Part shown: in pieces, positions 53,944 through 61,029 of the stretch
Numbering within the stretch: the stretch's first letter is position 1
Layout of the letters: every line of letters starts with the position of its first letter
Assembly: GCF_037622515.1 (NCBI RefSeq)
Contig: NZ_JBBJCN010000003.1
Coordinates: forward strand, 62,001 to 126,000
Reading direction: 5' to 3'
Length of the DNA stretch: 64,000 bases
Source of the DNA: Paradesertivirga superstes
Lineage (GTDB): Bacteria > Bacteroidota > Bacteroidia > Sphingobacteriales > Sphingobacteriaceae
The notes under the pieces: generated by a model
Told to the model about the DNA's origin: nothing
Database searches by the model: none
Seen by the model: only the letters and a program-made list of their open reading frames with translations
Program-made: the position numbers and the translations under genes

Positions 53944-53982
53944 CGGCGTAAATGGGCTAAACCATGAGTAAAAACGTTTATC

Positions 53983-54957
53983 TTATAATGGCACTTCCCT
54001 GTGTGGCCTGAAGCTAAAGAGTTCTTTATTCAAAACCTTTTGAGTATATGGATAAATAAAGGTGGTTGTTTTTACTGAAAAGGGGCTGCGAGCTGGTCTC
54101 GCACTTAATTGTTTCAGTACTGTACTACGCGTGGCTGATGACTCCTTCAGTTTTTTTAACAGCATGGCTTTTTTTTGAGGGTCGGCACTTTGATCTGCCA
54201 ACTTTTGAATCCGGACAGAATCACGTTGAAACCCGGATCTGAGCATTGAATCAACATTCGCATATGTTTTGGGATTTACTATTCTATCATTCTCTACTTT
54301 ACGAATCAGGAAATCACTTTTGGCAACCCAAACAGTAATTTTCCCTTCCAGCCTGTCTTTTCCTGAAATCTTATAGCAAGGCAGCCCATTTACCATTTCA
54401 AACCCGCTTGAATCAGGCACAAAGCTATTGTATATATTTCTTCCTGGAGACAATTTCTTAGGGAATAAAAGTCGCGGGATCAGTGTTGCAGCTCCCGATG
54501 AGACACCGGTCATTGAGGCTATTGCCATACTAAAAGTTTTATCAGTTGTTAACTCGTTGGTAACACCCCACCATGTTTTTACTGTTTCTCCTTTTTTGTT
54601 TAGAGTATGCAAAGAGTTAGACTTGTTTGGTTCAAAATATTCAAAGTTAAAACCTTCAGTTGCGGAATATGCGGTTCGGAAAATCTTGGCGCTTTTATGG
54701 GGGTGGCTGCCAGAATAAAAGTCGCTGATAACCTTGCCCGAATCAAGGTATGTTTTCAATGACGCGTAGCTTTGTTCTGATTTTTTAATTACAGAATCTA
54801 TGCTTAAAGTTTCATCGGCTTCATTTGAAACGTTTTTTGACTCTCCGCAGCTACTAAACAGAAAGGATATAATGAAAATCAGAGGGTATGTCATTACAGG
54901 CAGGTTTAATGTTAATATATTTAAATGAGTATACTTCAGCAAGATAATATTTTTCAT
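53983..54957 (-). CDS. hypothetical lipoprotein, LolA/outer-membrane-carrier-like
   Basis: About 324 residues from an ATG at 54957; other in-frame ATGs are at 54990 and 54894. A lipobox LFSSC follows the hydrophobic run PLIFIISFLFSSC. The body (ESYASLKTYLDSGKVISDFY type start, YKISGKDRLEGKITVWVAKS, FLIRKVEND) resembles the outer-membrane lipoprotein-sorting/DUF2092-like fold, with a helical insert (KAMLLKKLKESSATRSTVLKQL) and a C-terminal strand pair. No enzymatic motif. Divergent from nothing obvious upstream; flanked by repeats. Function unknown. Confidence 0.6.
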   Translation of the reverse strand: MKNIILLKYTHLNILTLNLPVMTYPLIFIISFLFSSCGESKNVSNEADETLSIDSVIKKSEQSYASLKTYLDSGKVISDFYSGSHPHKSAKIFRTAYSATEGFNFEYFEPNKSNSLHTLNKKGETVKTWWGVTNELTTDKTFSMAIASMTGVSSGAATLIPRLLFPKKLSPGRNIYNSFVPDSSGFEMVNGLPCYKISGKDRLEGKITVWVAKSDFLIRKVENDRIVNPKTYANVDSMLRSGFQRDSVRIQKLADQSADPQKKAMLLKKLKESSATRSTVLKQLSARPARSPFSVKTTTFIYPYTQKVLNKELFSFRPHREVPL

Positions 54958-55017
54958 ATCAAATAATATCTTTTCTGATATGTGTGACATACGAAGGTTA
55001 AAAAGTTTCCCTACCCC

Positions 55018-55090
55018 TTGGTCTGTGTCACACAGACCAATATCTCTTAATCGCTTTTTTTATCTAATAATCTGTGAAGACACAGACCAT
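55018..55090. repeat. two-hairpin GGTCTGTG repeat element (copy B)
   Basis: TTGGTCTGTG/CACAGACCAA (55018-55040, TCA loop, perfect), a linker with T7, then TCTGTG/CACAGA (55071-55086) followed by CC and GCGTGG. Aligns with copy A over its whole length. Confidence 0.75.
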
Positions 55091-55117
55091 GCGTGGTTAA
55101 GCCATCATTTATATTTA

Positions 55118-55210
55118 AACAGACTTTAAACGGACCTTGTTCGCACCTTAGTCGCATATTGGACGCTAAAATGCGAATAAGGTGCGATTAATATTTGATT
55201 TAAGTCTGTT
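55118..55210. repeat. 93-bp nested palindrome
   Basis: Outer arms AACAGACTT (55118-55126) and AAGTCTGTT (55202-55210); inner arms TCGCACCTTAGTCGCAT (55141-55157) and ATGCGAATAAGGTGCGA (55171-55187), 16 of 17 pairs, around a 13-base loop. It adjoins the GGTCTGTG element. Candidate non-autonomous mobile element, ncRNA or protein-binding site. Confidence 0.7.
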
Positions 55211-55410
55211 CAATTTAGGTTTATATTAAGACGTTAGTATACCCTGGGGCTGTTTGAGTTATTAATAAATCAGATAAATCTATATGACTAACTTAAGGTC
55301 GGGCGGGTGATCGTCGGGATTTTCGATCCAGCTATAATATTGACTTTTAGCATTGGATTTCTCACCCTCTGTGAGACAGACAATTATCTTTATCGGTATA
55401 GAACAAAATA

Positions 55411-55440
55411 CAAAAAGCCACTGACGATTAAATCAGCGGC
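55411..55440 (-). terminator. rho-independent terminator of the DUF2911 gene
   Basis: On the minus strand GCCGCTGA pairs with TCAGTGGC (one G-T wobble) and is followed by TTTTTG, 22 bases after the stop codon. Confidence 0.8.
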
Positions 55441-55461
55441 TTCTTTTTACACTTACAAACC

Positions 55462-56310
55462 CTATTTCTTCGCTTCAGCTAAGAATTCAGTGTTTAAACG
55501 AACGTACTCTTCATTTTTTAATTCGGAAGCTAACTTAATACCTGCTTCGGCAGTTTGAATAGCTCCTTTTTTATCTCCGGCTTTCAACTGAATTTTTGCT
55601 TTCGCCAATTTTATCCAGGGAGCTTTTTGATCTTCAGCTTCTGCAGCATTCACCCATTCTAATGCTTTAGCCATGTCTTTATTGTTGTTGTAATAATATT
55701 GGGAAGCAGCAAAATAAGGTTTCTTCTCCCCTTTCATGGCCTCGTTTATGCTTGCCATCACCCTGCTGTCGATATCAGCGGTTAGATTAACAGAAACCTG
55801 AGTATTTTCCCACATAAGCTGCAATTGAGCTGATGTTTGATAGACATTTGCAAACTGCATGGTAAATGTTTCCACCTTGTCTTTAAGACTTTGCGGCTTA
55901 ACGCTAAAGCGGGCTAAATCATCTGCTTCTTTGTATGTGTAGGCTCCCCATTGCTGTGATCCCTTACTTATAATTACGGTCCAATCCTTTTTACCCGGAA
56001 TGGTGAATAATCCATACTCTCCCGCCGGAATGGTTTTCCCTTCAATGATCACTTCATCCGAAAATTTAATAATAGTTGCGCTGTTTGCGCCTGTACGCCA
56101 CACTTTATCAAAAGGCACCAACCCTCCAAAAATCGCGCGTCCTCTAATACTCGGACGAGAATAAGTTAAGGTAATATTCCCAAGCGCAAAATCCTGGATA
56201 AGCGTTTGGGTGCTGCTTGGTTGTGGCAGTTTAATACCCTGAGCGTTTGTTTGTGCTGCAAAACACAGACTACAAATAATAAAAGCGAATAATCGGTTTA
56301 ATTTCTTCAT
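55462..56310 (-). CDS. DUF2911 domain protein with C-terminal TPR-like repeats
   Basis: 282 residues, exported (signal about 1-23, ending TNAQ). DUF2911 about 30-180 (ITLTYSRPSIRGRAIFGGLV, VWRTGANSATIIKFSDEV, IPAGEYGLFTIPGKKDWTVI), then a TPR-like segment about 190-280 (AKALEWVNAAEAEDQKAPWI, KAKIQLKAGDKKGAIQTAE). DUF2911 is widespread in Bacteroidota, function unknown; the TPR suggests protein binding in the periplasm. Monocistronic, with its own terminator. Confidence 0.88.
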   Translation of the reverse strand: MKKLNRLFAFIICSLCFAAQTNAQGIKLPQPSSTQTLIQDFALGNITLTYSRPSIRGRAIFGGLVPFDKVWRTGANSATIIKFSDEVIIEGKTIPAGEYGLFTIPGKKDWTVIISKGSQQWGAYTYKEADDLARFSVKPQSLKDKVETFTMQFANVYQTSAQLQLMWENTQVSVNLTADIDSRVMASINEAMKGEKKPYFAASQYYYNNNKDMAKALEWVNAAEAEDQKAPWIKLAKAKIQLKAGDKKGAIQTAEAGIKLASELKNEEYVRLNTEFLAEAKK

Positions 56311-56572
56311 GATTTGGTACGAAATAAGGTCTAAAAGTACGAATAAATATGATCGCAGGACTCACGATTAAGTAAGGATGATAGCAGCGGGGGCCATGGC
56401 TTTCATTTAAGTCATCTGCGGAAGTGTGACGCAATTCTCGAAATTTTCTGTTTTTTAGTAACTTTATTGCTCCTTAACACGGACGTTCTTTTAGGGCACC
56501 GTTTAGACACCTAAAGTTTAACGATCAGGCTAAAAACGGCACGATAAATACTTAATCAGAGAAGAGCAAGAT

Positions 56573-57337
56573 ATGTCAATCACAACAGAGTCAGAACTAG
56601 TGGGAATGCAAAAAGCAAGTGAAGCTGTTGCCTACACTTTGAAAGAAATGAGAAACTATGCCCAACCGGGTATGACGACGAAGGAATTAGACAACTATGG
56701 CGGACAAATCCTTAACGACATGGGAGCTAAATCAGCACCATATTTGACTTACGGTTTTCCTGGCTGGACGTGCATAAGTATAAATAATGAATTTTGTCAC
56801 GGCATACCCTCTGACAAAAAAATAATTAATGAAGGTGATTTAATTAATATTGACGTTTCAGCAGAATTAGATGGCTTTTGGTCGGACAACGGAGGGTCAT
56901 TTGTTATCGGGACGGATGTAAACCAACACCAAAAACTTATTGAGGCTTCAAGACAAATTTTACATAAAGCAATTCATAATATAAAAGGTGGGGTTCGTAT
57001 TTCTGACATTGGTTTTTTAATTGAAACCGAAGCTAAGAAAAGAGGTTACAGAGTTATTAAAAATTTAACGGGCCACGGAGTAGGAAGAAGTCTTCATGAA
57101 GAACCAGCCGAAATAGCGAATTACAGAGACCGTTTTAATTCGACAAGATTTAAGAAAAATTCTGTAGTTGCTATTGAAACTTTTATTTCAACGACTTCCA
57201 CTTACGCTGAAACTTTACAAGACGGCTGGACAATGGTTGGTAACAGGGGCGGTTTTATGGCACAACACGAACATACTATTGTTGTTACTGACGGTAAACC
57301 AATTGTACTGACAGAGATGAATGAAATTTGGAATTAA
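56573..57337 (+). CDS. map: type I methionine aminopeptidase (probably an additional copy)
   Basis: Removes N-terminal Met from nascent proteins. All metal ligands are present: Asp94, Asp105, His168, Glu202, Glu233, plus His76 and His175 of the active site, at spacings equal to E. coli MAP (H79, D97, D108, H171, E204, E235). 254 residues. The housekeeping map in Bacteroidota usually lies in the ribosomal-protein region by secY and infA, which is not here, so this is likely a second, accessory copy; that needs the genome to confirm. It lies alone inside the pectin locus and ends at strong hairpins. Confidence 0.93.
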   Translation: MSITTESELVGMQKASEAVAYTLKEMRNYAQPGMTTKELDNYGGQILNDMGAKSAPYLTYGFPGWTCISINNEFCHGIPSDKKIINEGDLINIDVSAELDGFWSDNGGSFVIGTDVNQHQKLIEASRQILHKAIHNIKGGVRISDIGFLIETEAKKRGYRVIKNLTGHGVGRSLHEEPAEIANYRDRFNSTRFKKNSVVAIETFISTTSTYAETLQDGWTMVGNRGGFMAQHEHTIVVTDGKPIVLTEMNEIWN

Positions 57338-57356
57338 CAAAGCGATAAGCCCCAAC

Positions 57357-57375
57357 CTTGGTCTGTGTCAATAAA
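57357..57375. repeat. half copy of GGTCTGTG hairpin
   Basis: CCTTGGTCTGTGTCA matches the left part of copies A and B, then diverges, so the first hairpin is lost here; the second hairpin follows at 57416. Confidence 0.55.
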
Positions 57376-57415
57376 TCAGCCTCTTTTACCCATTAATTCG
57401 CATGATCAGTAAGGC

Positions 57416-57451
57416 AATCTCATGGTCTGTAAAGACACAGACCATGAGATT
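57416..57451. repeat. GGTCTGTG-family palindrome, 15-bp perfect arms
   Basis: AATCTCATGGTCTGT pairs exactly with ACAGACCATGAGATT around a 6-base loop, between the convergent map and GH65-like genes. Confidence 0.75.
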
Positions 57452-57466
57452 AAGATATCAAAAAGA

Positions 57467-57505
57467 AACCCCTTCATGATCTGTGAACAGAGCCATAAAG
57501 GGGTT
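57467..57505. terminator. bidirectional terminator-like hairpin
   Basis: AACCCCTT/AAGGGGTT outer stem with inner ATG...CAT and CTGT/ACAG pairs, followed by TTTTATTTAA on the plus strand. Likely ends map and the GH65-like gene. Confidence 0.65.
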
Positions 57506-57530
57506 ATATGTTTTATTTAATTTGTGAATA

Positions 57531-59690
57531 TTAAGGCATCTTTTTAAATCCTTCAGACTTCACCTTCCATTTTCCGTCTTTCGGGAAGCCGGGGTTTAAG
57601 CCTGTGCTCCCGTCCCATCCGCCGGCCATCATAGCTACAGTTGCCAGTACACCGCCGTTGCCTGGAAGATATATACGGAGACGTCCGTCCTGGTAATTGT
57701 GACCGTTTTTTAGATAGGTATTGGTCTGTATCTTCATAAACAGGGCGTCAATTGCTTTGTTAGGGTTTCCTAAACGGGCAGCAGTCATGGCGGTCATCGG
57801 AAAATCCCATCCCCATGTATCGGGCCATTGCCAAACTTTCCAAACGGTATCGAACGTGCGTTGCATCGTAGCCTTATCTAATTTTGCTGAAGCCGGTACC
57901 ATACCTAAAGCGCCTAATACCGAAGGGTGATCGCGCAGCCATTTTTCATTGGTAAAAGAATCCTTATTGTTTTCTGTAGACAGGTAAACGCCGTTGTATT
58001 TAGGAAGCGGAGCAAGTTTATTAATCACTTTATCCCATTCTGCATCCCTTGGCATGCCTAAACGCTCACGCCATTTCTGGGCAATTCTAAGGGCCCAGTC
58101 CCAGTAAGCCAGCTCATAGGTCGGATTATAAGTATCCTCCGCTTTAAAAACTTCCTGTGCAGGAATTAATCCTTTACCCAGATTATATTGATTCTTTAAA
58201 CTATCATATGAGGGAAAAGAAGCCATAAACTCGGCTGTTCCGAACACAATGTCCTTGTATTTCTCTAAAACTTCTTTACTGTTTTTATCCCTGTAAGCAA
58301 GCTCGGCCATATAAATGGGATGTGGCTGCTGCCATAAAATGAAGGCACCTACAGAAGAGGGGCTTTCCAGACCTTCATGGTCGGTCATTTTCTGCCAGCG
58401 ATTCCCTTTAAAACCTTGTCTCTGGGCAATCTCTTTTGCGCCATCCCGTACCTTGAAATACCAGTCGAGCGTATTGGTCATTAGTTGTGGCCTGTTCCAT
58501 AGAGCGAAATGCACAGCATGCCACCAATGCATTTCCAAATGCGGTTTTCCAAACCAGCTGTTAAATGTTAAGCCTGTTTCCTGCGGAGGGAATGAACCGG
58601 CACATTGGATTTTAGTAAGGTATTGTGATGTGATTACTCTCCTTTCCAGTTCCTTTGCTCTCGGATCGGTACTCCCTGTGAAGTCGATTGCAGCACCGCT
58701 CATCCAGAAATCTTTCCATTTGCTGTTACTGTTAACTTTGGTTTGAACAAAAGAAGGCAATGCCGATGGTTCAGCTTTCACAGGAGAAAACAAACAGCTC
58801 AATTCAAATACCTGTGCTCCTTTATCCGGGGTAATTTGATAATAATGAGGCGTTGATGTTTTAGCGATAGAGGCTGCACTCCATTTCAAACTATTGAAAT
58901 AAGATATCCCCTCTAACTGGTGCTCAAGAACAGCTCCGTCGGCAGATGTGGTTCTGATCGCTGAGGTATGTTTCTCAGGGTTTTTATAATTCACCCCTTC
59001 GTCGAGAAAATCGGCGGTGGGATACGGATACACCATTTTCACTTTTAGACGACCCATTGTAATTAATGGCGATTTTACCTGGAAAGCTACAAGATCCTGC
59101 TCCTGATGTCCGAGTGTTATCACATCAACGGGAACACCTTCTACTGTAAAGTGACTGCTTAGTTCACCTGTCCACATATTTAATGTTTGACGGATGTCTT
59201 TAATATCGGCAGGTTTCGCTAAAGACCCATCTTTTTTATAAATGTCAAAGCCCATGTTTCCGAGCTGCACACGGTGAACGCTTTTGCGGAACCAGTCGGC
59301 GGCACTTCTTTTCCGTAAAGGCTCTGAATACTGAATGGAATAGGTCGATTTCTTTCCGTTTAAAGTATACTCTTTTAAGGTTTCTTCAAATTTATATCCC
59401 ACGGTATCTTTCCAGCGGTTCCAGCCCCATTCTGACTGGGTGCCTAAAGAAACGCCTTTGGCATATCGTTCAGGAAAGGTTTGCAGACCTGTAACATCTG
59501 CTGTAAAAGCAAATTTACCGTTACCCAGAGAAAGGGATTCGAGGGAGTCAATTTTAGTGTTAACAATGTTGTGCCTCACTACCAGGGCCTGCCTGTTAAT
59601 AGGGGTTTGCTGGGCCAGTGCTGAGACCGAAACCAAAAGGATGAAAGCTAATACTGCGTGTACGGTTTTCGTTATAGGTGTTAAATTCAT
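57531..59690 (-). CDS. GH65-like (alpha/alpha)6-barrel protein, secreted
   Basis: 719 residues, signal peptide 1-26 (ending ALAQ). N-terminal beta-sandwich (about 35-330) and an (alpha/alpha)6 barrel (about 350-700) with FNSWFGKPHLEMHWWHAVHF, KMTDHEGLESPSSVGAFILW, AEDTYNPTYELAYWDWAL and DTWGWDFPMTAMTAARLG. The layout resembles GH65/GH95-type enzymes, but I cannot name the catalytic acid with certainty (Glu in YNPTYELAY or in FKAEDTYN are candidates). Found with PL1 and DUF4450 genes, 7 bases after PL1; likely a side-chain hydrolase of pectin. Confidence 0.7.
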   Translation of the reverse strand: MNLTPITKTVHAVLAFILLVSVSALAQQTPINRQALVVRHNIVNTKIDSLESLSLGNGKFAFTADVTGLQTFPERYAKGVSLGTQSEWGWNRWKDTVGYKFEETLKEYTLNGKKSTYSIQYSEPLRKRSAADWFRKSVHRVQLGNMGFDIYKKDGSLAKPADIKDIRQTLNMWTGELSSHFTVEGVPVDVITLGHQEQDLVAFQVKSPLITMGRLKVKMVYPYPTADFLDEGVNYKNPEKHTSAIRTTSADGAVLEHQLEGISYFNSLKWSAASIAKTSTPHYYQITPDKGAQVFELSCLFSPVKAEPSALPSFVQTKVNSNSKWKDFWMSGAAIDFTGSTDPRAKELERRVITSQYLTKIQCAGSFPPQETGLTFNSWFGKPHLEMHWWHAVHFALWNRPQLMTNTLDWYFKVRDGAKEIAQRQGFKGNRWQKMTDHEGLESPSSVGAFILWQQPHPIYMAELAYRDKNSKEVLEKYKDIVFGTAEFMASFPSYDSLKNQYNLGKGLIPAQEVFKAEDTYNPTYELAYWDWALRIAQKWRERLGMPRDAEWDKVINKLAPLPKYNGVYLSTENNKDSFTNEKWLRDHPSVLGALGMVPASAKLDKATMQRTFDTVWKVWQWPDTWGWDFPMTAMTAARLGNPNKAIDALFMKIQTNTYLKNGHNYQDGRLRIYLPGNGGVLATVAMMAGGWDGSTGLNPGFPKDGKWKVKSEGFKKMP

Positions 59691-59697
59691 AATCTTA

Positions 59698-61002
59698 TTA
59701 AATAGCTTTCGCCGGCTTCATAGCTAACGAATTTAAATAGTGTTCTAATTGGGTATAATGAGAGCTTTTTACCAGAATTTTTCCATCATCAGGATTTTTG
59801 GGGTTGAGTTTGTTAGTCAGCTCCCATGAATCTGGAATGCCATCGGAATCGATGTCCTGATTGGCACTGCCCCCGACAAGCTTGCCTTGACCGCCGGCCT
59901 CTGTCTCTGTTCTGAATATCCGCCCTTGTCTACCGAGCGATTGCAGGTAGGAAATAATCCGCCTGTCGATAGAATCTCGTTTTATGGATGATCCGGCTTC
60001 AGCCATAACGATATGGTAAGCCTGCGTTGCCGACTGTGTAGTTACTGCCGCAGGAGAAACATTCTGGCGCTTAGAAACTATATCTGCTTTCTCTGCTTTA
60101 AAGGTCTCTTCGTTAACGAGACTGCCATTTAATACCCCGTCTTTGTTCAGATCGGCATAATTTCCGCTTTGATATACATGATCGGTAGCGGTGAACATGC
60201 TCAGAAAATTATCCGTGGAATTAGGCCCGGCGATGAAATAATTATTTATGATATCCTGGTGATGATTGGCAGCCGAATGTCCGCCTACAAATCCGCTCAC
60301 GCCCCAATTATAGACTACATTATTTACATACTCAATATCTGCCTTGGCTTTAGGATTACGGCTCTGGTTATCGATCCAGAGTGAGTGATGTATCGTTAAA
60401 TTTTTAGGACGTTCGAGCAGTGCACCGAAACGTTGAGGGTCGATAGCCTCTCCGAACAAACAATACTGAAAAGTGATATCGCTGCTTTCCTGAACATGAA
60501 GATTATCCCACCTGCCCCACTCAATGGAAAGGTGATCGAACATCATATTTTTGGCACTGTCTGCAACAAAAGTGCACATTCCCCTGGGCATGTCGATGCT
60601 TCCGCGGAAGCGGAGGTAACGCATTATCACATTTTCCTGTTTTGAGAGTGTAATGCCATATCCAAAAATCACGATCCCTTCTCCGGGAGCGGTTTGCCCC
60701 GCTACTGTTAAATTGGATGCGGCGCTGATTCTTGATTTAGCTTTTATAACTCCTCCTATATCAAAAACTACGGTACGGTTGGGCTTGCTCACCGCGTCAC
60801 GGAAAGAGCCTGCGCCGCTATCGTTTAAATTAGTAACGTGGTAAACTGAACCTCCCCTGCCTCCGGATGCTTTGGCTCCATAGCCTTCTGCCCCTGGAAA
60901 GGACACCTGCTGTGCTGAACTTAAAAAAGGCAGAAGCACCAGGCTGAATATGAGACTTAGGTAATGTGTTTTATAAAATGGGGACTTAACTTTTAAAGTC
61001 AT
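59698..61002 (-). CDS. PL1-type pectate lyase, secreted
   Basis: 434 residues, signal peptide about 1-31 (ending SSAQ). Begins FPGAEGYGAKASGGRGGSVY, the mark of Bacteroidota PL1 enzymes, and shows parallel beta-helix coils: TVVFDIGGVIKAKSRI, NLTVAGQTAPGEGIVIFG, NVIMRYLRFRGS, MMFDHLSIEWGRWDNLHV, NLTIHHSLWIDNQSRNPKA. A C-terminal Ca-loop DSDGIPDSWEL is a thrombospondin-type-3-like repeat. Cleaves homogalacturonan by beta-elimination. Sits 27 bases after the DUF4450 gene. Confidence 0.92.
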   Translation of the reverse strand: MTLKVKSPFYKTHYLSLIFSLVLLPFLSSAQQVSFPGAEGYGAKASGGRGGSVYHVTNLNDSGAGSFRDAVSKPNRTVVFDIGGVIKAKSRISAASNLTVAGQTAPGEGIVIFGYGITLSKQENVIMRYLRFRGSIDMPRGMCTFVADSAKNMMFDHLSIEWGRWDNLHVQESSDITFQYCLFGEAIDPQRFGALLERPKNLTIHHSLWIDNQSRNPKAKADIEYVNNVVYNWGVSGFVGGHSAANHHQDIINNYFIAGPNSTDNFLSMFTATDHVYQSGNYADLNKDGVLNGSLVNEETFKAEKADIVSKRQNVSPAAVTTQSATQAYHIVMAEAGSSIKRDSIDRRIISYLQSLGRQGRIFRTETEAGGQGKLVGGSANQDIDSDGIPDSWELTNKLNPKNPDDGKILVKSSHYTQLEHYLNSLAMKPAKAI

Positions 61003-61029
61003 GATATAAATTATTATCGTGTTTGTTTT

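Larger units (their letters stand above)
54958..55461. other. 504-base intergenic region with nested palindromes and terminator
   Basis: Contains the two-hairpin GGTCTGTG element (55018-55090), a 93-base nested palindrome (55118-55210) and the terminator of the DUF2911 gene. No coding frame or RNA gene recognised. Confidence 0.5.

Noticed and set aside
53177..57451. CRISPR-like array of GGTCTGTG repeats
   Set aside because: Copies are kilobases apart with genes between them, the repeat is palindromic and variable, and no cas gene is present.
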